Assembly: GCF_001708505.1 (NCBI RefSeq)
Contig: NZ_CP015992.1
Location: 3,658,001-3,722,000 of the forward strand
Length of the DNA: 64,000 bases
Origin: Pseudomonas sp. TCU-HL1
GTDB lineage: Bacteria; Pseudomonadota; Gammaproteobacteria; Pseudomonadales; Pseudomonadaceae
Direction: 5' to 3'
Below, piece after piece: positions 23,016-32,300 of this stretch; the stretch's first letter is position 1, and each line of letters starts with the position of its first letter. Below the pieces are notes generated by a model, which was given only the letters and a program-made list of their open reading frames with translations, did not search any database and was not told the DNA's origin. Position numbers and translations under genes: made by a program.

Positions 23016-24635
23016 ATGTTCAACTCCATGCCACTGACTCTGAAACTCTCTCTTCCGCCTACCGTCGCACTGTTGGGCCTGCTGCTGTTCGTGGGTTACA
23101 CCGCCGTGCAGCTGAACGACAACGACAATCGCCTGCTGGAACTGGAGACCCTGAGCTATCCGACGCTGGAGAGCGCGGATCGGGTGATCTTCCAGTTCGC
23201 TCGCGTTCCCGACCTGCTCAATGGAGCCGTCGCCGCCGGCGAACGGGAAACCCTCGAAGAGGCCCGCACCACGCTGGTGGACGTGCAGGCCAGACTGGCG
23301 GAGCTGAAGTCGTTGACCGATGGGCGAAATGGCCGGAGCGACGAGCTGCGGGACTGGACGAACGCCATAGAGCGCTATGCCGAGAACGCGCTTGCGACAA
23401 CCGAACGGTTGCTCGTAGATGCCTCCTTCGATGAGGTTCGACCGAACCTGAACCGCATGGCCAGCGACCTCAGCCAGGCCCGGGAGGCGGGAAACCGCTT
23501 CCGCAATGATGTCTACACGGACTTCCAGACCGGCCTCACCCAAGTCCGGAAGGACAATGCCACGACCACGCGCGTCGGCTATCTGCTCAGCCTCATGTTG
23601 TTGCTGCTGGTGAGCCTCGGCGCCGTGCTGGTGATTCGCCAGGTCATGACCAACGTGCGGGGTGTCATCGCGTCGCTCAGGGCCATCGCCAGCGGCGACG
23701 GAGACCTGACACGCCACGTGAACGTCCAGTCCGACGATGAAATCGGCGAGATGATCAACCTGTTCAACGGCCTGCTGGACCGGCTGCAGGGCACCATTCG
23801 CGCCATCATCGAAACGGCCGATCCGCTGGAGCAGATGTCCAGGGAGCTGCATCGCCTGACCCAGGGGGCCGAAGAGAGCGCCCGCTCCCAGCAGGAACGC
23901 ACGGACTCCATCAGCCGCGACATCGGCACCATGGCGGGCAGCATCCAGGAAGTGGCGCAGCGCTCGCGGCAAGCCTCCGAAGAGGCCAGCGCCGCCACCC
24001 GCCAGGCGGACGAGGCGCGACGGAACATCGACAACCTGTCCTCGAGCATCGGCGACCTCGGCAGCAGCGTGCTGGGTTCGGTGCAGGCGATGCAGAAACT
24101 GGACGAAGAGACCCAGCAGGTCGGTTCCGTGCTGACGGTGATCCGCAGCATCGCCGAGCAGACCAATCTCCTCGCACTCAATGCCGCCATCGAGGCGGCG
24201 CGCGCCGGCGAGCAGGGACGCGGCTTCGCCGTGGTGGCCGACGAGGTGCGCAACCTCGCGCAGAAGACCGCCGCATCCACCGCGGAGATCCAGGCCATCA
24301 TCCAGCGCCTGCAGAGCAGCGCCAATGGCGTCCTGCAGGCAATGACGCTGAATGGCGCGAAGGCCAGGGCCAGCATCGAAAGCTCGGACCAGGCCACGCG
24401 GACCCTGGAGGCGATCACCCGCGCCGTTCTCCTGATCGATGAGCTGAACGCGGGCATCGCCCAGTTCACCCAGGAGCAGATCGGACTCTCCCGCTCGATC
24501 CAGCAGGACACCGAAGCCCTGCAGCAGGACACCCAAGCCACGACCCAGGGGGCCGACGCCACCGCGCGCCTGGGCGAACAACTGGTGGATACCGGCGAGC
24601 AGCTGCGCTGTGCCACCGCCCAGTTCCGCATCTGA
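23016..24635 (+). CDS. Methyl-accepting chemotaxis protein
   Basis: 539 residues from ATG 23016; a longer in-frame GTG extension is rejected because this ATG starts directly at the first membrane helix (about residues 10-30). A periplasmic helical-bundle sensor follows (about 31-185), then TM2 (LLSLMLLLLVSLGAVLVI), HAMP (about 210-262) and a cytoplasmic signalling domain whose hairpin tip includes LLALNAAIEAARAGEQGRG (from about residue 384). It controls CheA activity. It sits between a polyamine-type binding protein and a porin, which suggests chemotaxis toward the compound handled here. Confidence 0.9.
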   Translation: MFNSMPLTLKLSLPPTVALLGLLLFVGYTAVQLNDNDNRLLELETLSYPTLESADRVIFQFARVPDLLNGAVAAGERETLEEARTTLVDVQARLAELKSLTDGRNGRSDELRDWTNAIERYAENALATTERLLVDASFDEVRPNLNRMASDLSQAREAGNRFRNDVYTDFQTGLTQVRKDNATTTRVGYLLSLMLLLLVSLGAVLVIRQVMTNVRGVIASLRAIASGDGDLTRHVNVQSDDEIGEMINLFNGLLDRLQGTIRAIIETADPLEQMSRELHRLTQGAEESARSQQERTDSISRDIGTMAGSIQEVAQRSRQASEEASAATRQADEARRNIDNLSSSIGDLGSSVLGSVQAMQKLDEETQQVGSVLTVIRSIAEQTNLLALNAAIEAARAGEQGRGFAVVADEVRNLAQKTAASTAEIQAIIQRLQSSANGVLQAMTLNGAKARASIESSDQATRTLEAITRAVLLIDELNAGIAQFTQEQIGLSRSIQQDTEALQQDTQATTQGADATARLGEQLVDTGEQLRCATAQFRI

Positions 24636-24664
24636 CATTTCCCAACCACACGAGCAGTAACAGC

Positions 24665-25825
24665 ATGCAAGGCATTAGAACACTCGGTCTGGCCGGCCTC
24701 ATCGCGAGCGCCCCGGCCATCGCCCTGGAACAGGGCGAATATCGATTCAATGGTTTCGGCAGTGCCGGCCTCACCTACCTGGGGGGAGAGGACGAAGGAC
24801 GCGGCTATGGTATCAACGGCCAGACCACCGACTCCTGGCGCGGGGACCAGCTCTCCAAGCTGGGCGCCCAGTTCCAGTACGGACTGACCGACACGCTGGG
24901 CGCGACCGTCCAGGCCACCGCCAAGGCGGAACAGGACACCTGGAAAGCGAACCTGGAATGGGCCTACCTCTCCTGGGCCGCCACCGATGGCCTGACCCTG
25001 CGCGCGGGCCGGCTGCGCCTGCCGGTATACATGTACTCGGAAACCCTGGACGTGGGCTTCACCCACCCCTGGGTCCGACTGCCCGACGAGGTCTACAGCC
25101 AGGTCCAGCTGAGCAACTACGAAGGCGGCGACCTTCTCTACAGTCTGCCGGTCGGCATCGGTTCCCTGGCGTTCCAGGTAGCCGGGGGCCAGGCGGTCAA
25201 CCGCAACCTGTTCACCCTGGATGACCTCTACGATATCGACTACAAGAAGGTCTTCGCCGCCAACGTCACTCTGGAAACCAACGACTTCGGTGCCTTGCGC
25301 GTGGGCTACGCCGAGGCCGACATCGACGCCGACATCACCACTTCGGTCATCGTCCCCAGCGGTGTGCCGGCCAGCGTCGGCTTCAAGCAACTGGATCGAC
25401 AGAAGGCCAAGTTCACCTCTATCGGTTACCAGTACGACAATGGGACCTGGATCACCTCCAACGAATGGACCAGCAACAACAGCGAGGCGGACCAGGAAGG
25501 GAGCATCGACGCGTTCTACCTGATGGGCGGTCGTCGCATAGGTGACGTGCTGCTCCACGTCACCTACGCACAACTGGATGAAGACAATGGCCGCCAGAGC
25601 TCCTGGACCTATGGCCTGAACTACAACCTGGCGCCGACCCTCATCCTCAAGGGCGAGTACAAGCGGGTGGACACCCGGGGCAACGGCTATCGCGGCACCT
25701 TCGTCGAAAGCGCCCAGGAGACCTTCGATCACGCCAGCTTCGTTGCCAGCAATGGTGCGGCCGGCATCCCCCCGCGCAACTATGACGGCGACATCATCAG
25801 CGTCGGCCTCGACTTCGTGTTCTAA
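24665..25825 (+). CDS. Outer-membrane porin-like beta-barrel protein
   Basis: 386 residues with a short signal peptide (cleavage likely after APAIA, about residue 20). The mature part has alternating polar/apolar strands and ends VGLDFVF with a terminal Phe, the outer-membrane insertion signal. Features such as LRAGRLRLPVYMYSETLDVGFTHPWVRLP are typical of phosphate/anion-porin-like (OprO/P-like or DUF3138-like) barrels. Probably a passive channel for the substrate of this locus. A 10-bp gap separates it from the small binding-protein-like gene, so the two are one transcript. Confidence 0.78.
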   Translation: MQGIRTLGLAGLIASAPAIALEQGEYRFNGFGSAGLTYLGGEDEGRGYGINGQTTDSWRGDQLSKLGAQFQYGLTDTLGATVQATAKAEQDTWKANLEWAYLSWAATDGLTLRAGRLRLPVYMYSETLDVGFTHPWVRLPDEVYSQVQLSNYEGGDLLYSLPVGIGSLAFQVAGGQAVNRNLFTLDDLYDIDYKKVFAANVTLETNDFGALRVGYAEADIDADITTSVIVPSGVPASVGFKQLDRQKAKFTSIGYQYDNGTWITSNEWTSNNSEADQEGSIDAFYLMGGRRIGDVLLHVTYAQLDEDNGRQSSWTYGLNYNLAPTLILKGEYKRVDTRGNGYRGTFVESAQETFDHASFVASNGAAGIPPRNYDGDIISVGLDFVF

Positions 25826-25836
25826 GGAGTGACCTC

Positions 25837-26241
25837 ATGCAGCCGTTTTCAAAGGCCGTGCTGGCCATCGCCCTGCTATTGGCAGCCACCCAGGCTCACT
25901 CCGAAGTGGTGGTGGTGATGAACGCCGGCACCAGCGCCGCCCCCAGCCAATCGGATGTAGCCAACATCTTCCTCGGCAAGGACACTCGCCTCAAAGGCAT
26001 CGACCAGGCAGGCTGGAACCCGACCAAGGAGAGGTTCTACGGCAGCGTGACCGGCAAGAACGAGTCACAGCTCAAGTCCTACTGGTCCGGCCTGGTGTTC
26101 ACTGGCAAGGGACAGCCGCTGCGAAGCGTCGCCGATGACGCCGCAGTGGTGGCGCTGGTCGCCGAAGAAGCGAACGCCATCGGCTATGTCGACAGAAGCG
26201 CCGTCAACGACAAGGTGAAGGTGCTCTTCACCCTGCCCTGA
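25837..26241 (+). CDS. Small PstS-like periplasmic protein
   Basis: 134 residues with a signal peptide ending near AHSE (about residue 22). The mature protein resembles one lobe of phosphate ABC binding proteins: VVVMNAGTSAAPSQSDVANIFLGKDTRLKG and AVVALVAEEANAIGYVDRSAV. Proteins of this short type occur next to chemoreceptors and porins in Pseudomonas and may be accessory ligand-binding proteins. The start follows TAAGGAGTGACCTC. A one-lobe size means it cannot be a full PstS. Function unknown. Confidence 0.72.
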   Translation: MQPFSKAVLAIALLLAATQAHSEVVVVMNAGTSAAPSQSDVANIFLGKDTRLKGIDQAGWNPTKERFYGSVTGKNESQLKSYWSGLVFTGKGQPLRSVADDAAVVALVAEEANAIGYVDRSAVNDKVKVLFTLP

Positions 26242-26370
26242 CGCCGCCCCCCCCAAACTCCGCCGCGGCAGACCCGGTGTCCGCCACGGCGGCTGTCCGT
26301 CCGCGACACCCAACTCTTTTGCGACGGCCCTGCCATTCTTCTCTTTGCACATGACTCGTTGTGGGTTATT

Positions 26371-26392
26371 TTACATAACGTCAGTTATACAA
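26371..26392. promoter_or_regulatory. Shared operator, site 2 (amine oxidase operon 1)
   Basis: TTACATAAC-GTCA-GTTATACAA, a palindrome with 9-base arms (7 of 9 pair), about 30 bp before the amine oxidase start. The right arm TATACAAAAT may double as part of the promoter. Same class as sites at 18925, 33540 and 48485. Confidence 0.6.
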
Positions 26393-26422
26393 AATAAAAC
26401 AACAGAGTTGACCGAGGCGAAG

Positions 26423-27910
26423 ATGGATTCAGACAACAATGAGCTGTCGCTGTCGGCGCGCCAGCGGCGCCTGCTCCTGCAGGCGATTGGAAGCGCGACG
26501 CTAGTGGGCGGAGTGGCCTTGGCCGGCCGGTCCATGGCTCAGGACGCTTCAGCGCGACAGGACGATGTCCTTGACGTGGCGATCATCGGTGGAGGGTTGG
26601 CCGGACTGACCGCAGCACGAGATCTGCAGCGCGCTGGCTGCGAGTCCTTCGTGGTACTGGAGGCCCGGGATCGCGTGGGCGGGCGCACCTACAACCACGA
26701 CCTGGGCGACGGTGTCATCTCCGAGGCCGGCGGGCAATGGATCGGCCCGGGCCAGACCGCCATCTTCGACCTGGCCCGCGAGCTGGAAGTCGATACCTTC
26801 CCCACCTACTTCCAGGGCAGGAACGTCTACCTGGTGGGTGGCGCCAAGTACGAGCAGGACCTGTCCAGCGGCCAGAACAGCCACGCCCCGGTCGTCATGA
26901 AGCTCGATGAACTGGCACGGCGCGTCCCCAGCAGGGAACCCTGGACCGCGACCGACGCAGCCGCCATCGACAAGCTGTCGGTCGGCCAGTGGCTGGACCA
27001 GCAGGGCATCGACAATGAAGGGCGGTTGAGCTTCGACGCCTCCATCGGCCTCACCACGGGAACGCCGCCCTCCAACCTGTCGCTGCTGCACTATCTCTCG
27101 CTGATCAACTCCGCCGACAGCAGCATGGAGAAGCTCGAGGGCTTCAAGGGCGGCGCCCAGGAAACCCGCTTCGTCGGTGGCTCCCAGGTCCTGTGCACCC
27201 GGATGCGGGAGGCCCTGGGCGACAAGGTGCGGCTGTCCAGCCCCGTGCGCAAGATCGTCGGCTGGGATCGCGAGGTCGTCGAAATCCATACCGACCGGGG
27301 CCTGATCCGTGCGCGCCAGGTCATCGCCGCGTTGCACCCGGCGCTGTGCAACCAGATCGCCTTCGAACCCGCGCTGCCCGAGGGGCGCGCACAGTTGCAA
27401 CGCCTCTGGCCGTCCCATGCGCCGATGCGCAAGACCGTACATGTCTACGACCGGCCGTTCTGGCGCGAAAAGGGCCTCAACGGGCAGATCACCCAGGCCG
27501 ATGGTCCGGTGATCCTTTCCTACGACAACTCACCGCCGGACGGACGTGTCGGCATACTCGCCACCTTTGTCAGAACCGCCCAACTGCCCCATGACGCCAA
27601 GCGAGCGGAGAGCATTCTCTCGGGCATCTTCGCCCAGGCCCTGGGGGACGAAGCGCTGCATCCCAAGCAGTTCCACGACTATGACTGGGGCAAGGTCGAC
27701 CCCTGGACCCTGACCTGCGTCGCGTCCATCCCCCCCGGTTTCCTTACGAAGTGGGGCCATTACCTGAAACCCGCGGTTGGTCGCCTGATCTGGTCGGGTA
27801 CGGAAACCGCCGACATCTGGGCCAGCTCAATGGACGGCGCGGTGCGCTCGGGACACAGGGCGGCACTGGAAGCCCTGCAGGCGCTTGCCAAAGCACGGAG
27901 GAGCGCCTGA
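26423..27910 (+). CDS. Exported flavin amine oxidase/dehydrogenase 1 (NicA2-like family)
   Basis: 495 residues from ATG 26423 (behind GAGGCGAAG). The N-terminus has an RR-containing export signal (SARQRRLLLQAIGSA) and AQD-type cleavage region, consistent with Tat export of a folded flavoprotein. FAD-binding elements: DVAIIGGGLAGLTAARDL (about residues 51-68), LEARDRVGGRT, and the C-terminal SGTETADIWASSMDGAVRSG. This is the monoamine-oxidase-type family that includes nicotine oxidoreductase NicA2 and pseudooxynicotine amine oxidase, which pass electrons to a cytochrome c rather than O2. A small membrane protein and a dihaem cytochrome c follow in the same operon, which supports the dehydrogenase mode. 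A paralogue is at 39157-40653. Substrate unknown. Confidence 0.88.
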   Translation: MDSDNNELSLSARQRRLLLQAIGSATLVGGVALAGRSMAQDASARQDDVLDVAIIGGGLAGLTAARDLQRAGCESFVVLEARDRVGGRTYNHDLGDGVISEAGGQWIGPGQTAIFDLARELEVDTFPTYFQGRNVYLVGGAKYEQDLSSGQNSHAPVVMKLDELARRVPSREPWTATDAAAIDKLSVGQWLDQQGIDNEGRLSFDASIGLTTGTPPSNLSLLHYLSLINSADSSMEKLEGFKGGAQETRFVGGSQVLCTRMREALGDKVRLSSPVRKIVGWDREVVEIHTDRGLIRARQVIAALHPALCNQIAFEPALPEGRAQLQRLWPSHAPMRKTVHVYDRPFWREKGLNGQITQADGPVILSYDNSPPDGRVGILATFVRTAQLPHDAKRAESILSGIFAQALGDEALHPKQFHDYDWGKVDPWTLTCVASIPPGFLTKWGHYLKPAVGRLIWSGTETADIWASSMDGAVRSGHRAALEALQALAKARRSA

Positions 27911-28095
27911 TGAAACGTGCCACCGTACTGGGGGTAGCCATCGCGGCGGCGGCGCTGACGGCCCTGGCCACCCACCTGGTCCATGAACCCTGGAGCGCCC
28001 AACGCTTCTCGATCTTCGGCCCCCTTCGCTCCGGAGGCCTGGCCGTCCTCCAAGCGCTCCAATCACTTGTCCAGGGCCTGGGAGCCTCGCAATGA
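27910..28095 (+). CDS. Small membrane protein between amine oxidase and cytochrome c
   Basis: 61 residues. Its ATG overlaps the amine oxidase stop (TGATG) and its stop overlaps the cytochrome start (ATGA), so translation of all three is coupled. An N-terminal hydrophobic helix (TVLGVAIAAAALTALATHL) is followed by a short amphipathic tail. No family recognised. It may anchor or assemble the oxidase-cytochrome complex. No equivalent of this size is present at the second amine oxidase locus, where a 221-residue membrane protein follows instead. Confidence 0.65.
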   Translation: MKRATVLGVAIAAAALTALATHLVHEPWSAQRFSIFGPLRSGGLAVLQALQSLVQGLGASQ

Positions 28096-28763
28096 AACGA
28101 CCTTTTCTTATCGGCGCCACGGTGATCACGGCTGGCCTCGCGGCGGCAGCCACCCTGGTGGGTCCGGAGTTGCTGGCGGGCTATCGATTCATGGATGCCC
28201 TGGATGGCTACTACAGCGACTACGAGGCCAACGGAGGGCCCTGGCCGCAGATCCAGGATTCCTGCGCGCTCTGCCACGGCGTCAGGGGACAGCCCCGTGA
28301 CGGGCAGTACGCGGCCCTGGCCGGCCAGCCGGCCGTCTATATCGAAGCGCAGTTGCATGCCTTCGCCGACGGCCGGCGACATAGCGCGCAGATGGGACCG
28401 CTGGCCGCGAATCTGAGCGATGCCCAGATCAAGTCTCTAGCCGACTATTTCTCCCGCCAGGCGGCGGACACAACCGAAGCGCCCGAACAGGACAGCGCCC
28501 GGGCGCAGAGCGGCCAGGCGACGGTCGCCGCCAAGGGATGCATCGCCTGCCATGGCGCGAACCTCTCGGGTAGGCCTCTCGGTCCGCGTATCGCCGGCCA
28601 GGGTGAGGGCTATCTGCTGGACCAGCTGAAGGCCTTCAAGCAAGGGCAGCGCCAGGACCCGACCCGCGCGATGAATGCCATGGCCGGTGTGCTCACGGAC
28701 GACGAAATCAAGGCCACGGCCCACTACCTGGCCGGTTTGAAGCCGAAACCGGACGCCAGATGA
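28092..28763 (+). CDS. Dihaem cytochrome c 1 (class I, cytochrome c4-like)
   Basis: 223 residues with an N-terminal hydrophobic anchor/signal (about residues 5-25). Two haem attachment motifs: C58-A-L-C61-H62 and C150-I-A-C153-H154, each followed by a Met ligand region (MGPLAANLSD; AMNAMAGVLTD). The tandem class I arrangement resembles cytochrome c4 and the CycN acceptor of NicA2. It most likely takes electrons from the amine dehydrogenase encoded two genes upstream and hands them to a terminal oxidase. It is translationally coupled to the small protein before it. Confidence 0.9.
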   Translation: MKRPFLIGATVITAGLAAAATLVGPELLAGYRFMDALDGYYSDYEANGGPWPQIQDSCALCHGVRGQPRDGQYAALAGQPAVYIEAQLHAFADGRRHSAQMGPLAANLSDAQIKSLADYFSRQAADTTEAPEQDSARAQSGQATVAAKGCIACHGANLSGRPLGPRIAGQGEGYLLDQLKAFKQGQRQDPTRAMNAMAGVLTDDEIKATAHYLAGLKPKPDAR

Positions 28764-29195
28764 TCCGCTAGCCAAGGCGGGCAAGGACGCCCGCCACGAC
28801 CTGCGCCAGCGCCCGATTTCGTGGGTAGTCCGAGCGCAGCGAGGTCCAACATCCCCTGTTTCCGGAGCCGATCGCCAGACCCGGCACTGGTCCATCGAGC
28901 AGAAGGACAGGATTGACGTCCAGCGTGCCCGGTTTCCAGGAGTGCGAACCCGACGGCCTTCAACACCCCCTCATACCGTCACTCGGGCAACCCGCAGGCC
29001 TGGAACCGGCTCGCGTGCTCGATGAATCGGGGTCGCAAACGCCAGGCAATGGCTGCGTCAGCATGTCGGCAAGCGCGGAAGCGGCCGCTCATGAACGACC
29101 GCCCCGGCTGGATGGATACCAGGAGCATTGATGGCTCGGGGCCTGGCATAAACCTCTCGATCATCTCTGGACGACAGGCCCGGGTTGATGCCCGA
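28764..29195. other. Convergent intergenic region, no gene seen
   Basis: 432 bp between the cytochrome gene and the oppositely oriented RND gene. A 7-bp hairpin GGCGGGC-AAGGAC-GCCCGCC (28776-28795) sits 13 bp after the cytochrome stop without a T-run and may stop transcription. Open frames here lack ribosome binding sites and recognisable sequence. Confidence 0.45.
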
Positions 29196-32100
29196 TTATG
29201 AATGTTGCAAGGGCTCGGGCTCTAACCGACTGCGCCGTCCTGTCTCCCATTGCAACAGGAGGGAAATGGCGCAAGGGAGCACCGTGAGGGTCACCACCGT
29301 CGCGATGGCGAGCCCGCCGATCACCGCGAAGGCCATGGGCCCCCAGAATATCTGAGGCGCGATGGGAATCATGCCGAGGATCGCCGCGCAGGCCGTTAGC
29401 ACGATGGGGCGTGCCCGGTGCGTCGCGGCGTGCACGATGGCCTCGCGTGGCGACCGGCCCGCGCCGACATTGATGTCCACTTCCTCGATGAGGATGACGG
29501 CGTTGCGGACGATCATGCCGACCAAGGCGATGACGCCGAGCTGCGCCACGAAGCCCATGGGCGTTCCGGTCGGCAGCATGGCCAGGACCACTCCGATCAG
29601 GCCGAACGGTGCCATCGCCAGGGCGAGAAACATCCGCGAGAAACTGCGCAGCTGCAGCATCAGCAGCACGCACATCACGAGAGCGGTCACCGGCAATACG
29701 GCGGCCAGCGAGGCGCTCCCCTTCGCGGCTTCCTCGACGGCGCCACCGGTTTCGACCTTGTAGCCCTTGGGCAGCCCGGCGGCGAATTGCGCGACGGCGG
29801 GCGCGAGCGCCTGTACGACGGTCGCCGCCTCGACGCCCTCACGAACGTCGCCCTGGACGGTGACCAGCGGGAGACGCTGCCTCCGCCAGATGATCGGATC
29901 CTCGACGCCGTAGCTGAGCCTGGCAATCTGCGACAGCGGGACGGCAAGTCCCTGGGCCGAGCGGATCTGCAGGTTGGCCAGGGTCGCGAGGTTCGTGCGC
30001 TCACCGATTTGCGCGCGGACGACCACGTCAACGAGACGATCCTGGTCGCGCACGGTGGTCACGGTCGTGCCAGAGAAGATCGACGCCATGGCACTGGCGA
30101 TCTCCTCGGAGGAAAGCCCCAGCGCCCGTGCCTGCGTCTGGTCGATGGCGACGATGACGCTCCGTTGCGGCTCGCCCGACAGCAGATGCACCTCGCGGGT
30201 ATCCGTGTTGGTCGAGAGCAGGTTGGCGAGCTGTCCGGCCAGGTCGCGCACCTTGCTCTGGTCGGGCCCCGTGACGCGGTACTTAAGGGGCCAGCCAACC
30301 GGCGGGCCGAGCTCGAGTGGTGTCGCCCGAGCGATGAGCCCCGGGAATTCCGTCTTGAACAGCCCGGCGAGCTTGGCCTGCAGTGCGTCACGCTCCTCGA
30401 TGCCCTTGGTCACCACCACCGCCTGGGTCACATTGTCGTTCTGCAGCAGCACCTCCATAGGGAGGTAGAAGCGGATCGCACCGGAACCTACATAGGTCGA
30501 GAACAGATCGACACCGGGGTCTTCCTTGAGCAGCTTCTCGAGCTTCAACGCCTCCCGCTCCGTCGCCTCCAGCGACGCGTTCTGCGGCAGCGTCAGGCTG
30601 ACCAGGAGCTCCGGCCGGTCGGAGGGCGGGAAGAACTGCTGTTCGAGCTGGCCCGAGGCGACAAGCGACAGCGCGAAGGCCACGCCAGCCGCGGCGAGCG
30701 TGATCGCGCGATGCCCCAGGGCCCAGGACAAGGCACGCTGGTAGATCCCCATGATCCGGCCGTTGCCATGGCCATGATTCGGTAAGGATTTCGGCAGGAG
30801 CAAGGTGCCGAGCAAGGGCGAGAAAAGGACTGCGACCACCCAGGATGCGGACAGCGAGATCAATACCACCATAAACATCGAATAGCAGTATTCACCTGCG
30901 CTCGAAGCGGCGAATCCGACCGGGATGAAGCCGGCAATCATCACCAGCGTGCCCGTCAGCATCGGAAAGGCAGTCGAGTCGTAGGCGAAGCTCGCCGCTC
31001 GCTTGAGGCTCCAGCCCTCCTCCAGCTTTCCAATCATCGCCTCGACAGTGATCATCGCGTCGTCGACGAGCAGACCAAGGGCGATGATCAACGCACCGAG
31101 CGAGATGCGCTGCAGGCCAATGCCGGTGAGCTCCATGCCGATGAAAGTCAGTGCCAGGACAAACGGGATCGAGATGCTGACGACGAGGCCGGCGCGGACG
31201 CCGAGCGAGAGGAACGAGACGGCGAGCACGATCGCGATCGCTTCGGCCAGCACCTTCAGGAAACCGCTCACGGCCTGCTTGACGACGGTCGATTGGTCGG
31301 CGACCTGGCGCATCTCGATGCCGTGGGGTAACGCTAGGCTTACCTCGTCCATGCGGTCTCGCACCGCTTGCCCGAATTCGAGCAGGTTGCCGCCGGAGGC
31401 CATGGAGATGGCGACGCCGAGCGCCTTCTCGCCGTTGACGCGGAACTGCGGCGACGGCGGATCGGCCGGGATACGCCGGATAGTGGCCAGCTCAGTCAGC
31501 GGCACGAACCGGTCGTTCGCCCGCAGCGTCATGGTCCGCAGACTCTCCTCGGAGACGAAGCTGCCGCTCACGCGCAGGGCGATCTTGTCGTCCGCCAGGC
31601 GCACCGTTCCGGCGGGGCTGACAGCGTTCTGAGCGCTCAGGGCCCTCAGCACCGCCTGCTCGTCCAGGCCGAAGGCGGCCAGCAGACTGGGGGAGAATTC
31701 GACGGCGATCTGTTCCTCCTGCACGCCCAGGAGCTGCACCTTGCCGATGCTCGGGATGCGCAGCAATTCCGCACGCACGCCCTCGAGGTAGTCGCGCAAC
31801 TCCCGATCCGAGAATCCCTCGGCCGTGAACCCGTAGATCTGGCCATAGGTGTCGCCGAACTCGTCGTCGAAGAACGGACCCTGGACCCCGCTGGGGAGGG
31901 TCGCGGCGATATCGGCCATCTTCTTGCGCACCTGGTACCAGGCATCGGGGACGATGTCTGCCGGCGCATCGTCGCGCAGGTTCACCATGATCACCGTCTC
32001 GCCTGGGCGCGTGTAGCTGTCGAGCCGGTCGAGCCACGGGATCTCCTCGAGCTTCTTCTCCAGACGATCGGTCAGCAGCTTCGTCGTGTCATCGATGTTC

Positions 32101-32300
32101 GCGCCGGGCCAGCGAGCGGCCACCACCATGGTCTTGATGGTGAAGGCCGGGTCTTCGTTGCGACTCAGTTTCGAATAACTCATCGCGCCGCCGAGCAGCG
32201 TGATCAGCATGAGGAAGAAGATCAGCGGCTTCTGCGCGATAGACCAGGCCGAGAGGTTGAAGCCGCCCTGCCCTTCCGGACCTGCCTTGTTCGAACTCAT
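29196..32300 (-). CDS. RND efflux transporter inner-membrane subunit (HAE1/AcrB type)
   Basis: 1034 residues, the usual length. N-terminal helix (KPLIFFLMLITLLGGAMSY), large periplasmic loop, and TM4 with the proton-relay aspartates in GALIIALGLLVDDAMITVE (about residues 395-413); a second half repeats the layout. It exports substrates from the periplasm and membrane using the proton gradient. It overlaps the membrane-fusion protein gene by four bases (ATGA). No outer-membrane factor gene is adjacent, so a TolC/OprM partner must be elsewhere. Its promoter contains the shared palindrome, tying it to the amine regulon. Confidence 0.92.
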   Translation of the reverse strand: MSSNKAGPEGQGGFNLSAWSIAQKPLIFFLMLITLLGGAMSYSKLSRNEDPAFTIKTMVVAARWPGANIDDTTKLLTDRLEKKLEEIPWLDRLDSYTRPGETVIMVNLRDDAPADIVPDAWYQVRKKMADIAATLPSGVQGPFFDDEFGDTYGQIYGFTAEGFSDRELRDYLEGVRAELLRIPSIGKVQLLGVQEEQIAVEFSPSLLAAFGLDEQAVLRALSAQNAVSPAGTVRLADDKIALRVSGSFVSEESLRTMTLRANDRFVPLTELATIRRIPADPPSPQFRVNGEKALGVAISMASGGNLLEFGQAVRDRMDEVSLALPHGIEMRQVADQSTVVKQAVSGFLKVLAEAIAIVLAVSFLSLGVRAGLVVSISIPFVLALTFIGMELTGIGLQRISLGALIIALGLLVDDAMITVEAMIGKLEEGWSLKRAASFAYDSTAFPMLTGTLVMIAGFIPVGFAASSAGEYCYSMFMVVLISLSASWVVAVLFSPLLGTLLLPKSLPNHGHGNGRIMGIYQRALSWALGHRAITLAAAGVAFALSLVASGQLEQQFFPPSDRPELLVSLTLPQNASLEATEREALKLEKLLKEDPGVDLFSTYVGSGAIRFYLPMEVLLQNDNVTQAVVVTKGIEERDALQAKLAGLFKTEFPGLIARATPLELGPPVGWPLKYRVTGPDQSKVRDLAGQLANLLSTNTDTREVHLLSGEPQRSVIVAIDQTQARALGLSSEEIASAMASIFSGTTVTTVRDQDRLVDVVVRAQIGERTNLATLANLQIRSAQGLAVPLSQIARLSYGVEDPIIWRRQRLPLVTVQGDVREGVEAATVVQALAPAVAQFAAGLPKGYKVETGGAVEEAAKGSASLAAVLPVTALVMCVLLMLQLRSFSRMFLALAMAPFGLIGVVLAMLPTGTPMGFVAQLGVIALVGMIVRNAVILIEEVDINVGAGRSPREAIVHAATHRARPIVLTACAAILGMIPIAPQIFWGPMAFAVIGGLAIATVVTLTVLPCAISLLLQWETGRRSRLEPEPLQHS

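Noticed and set aside
22587..25732. Long minus-strand open frames opposite the chemoreceptor and porin genes
   Set aside because: Low-complexity Gly/Ala/Arg/Leu translations without motifs; the plus-strand genes are unambiguous.
28776..28795. GGCGGGC/GCCCGCC hairpin as a definite terminator
   Set aside because: No T-run follows; kept only as a note in the intergenic entry.
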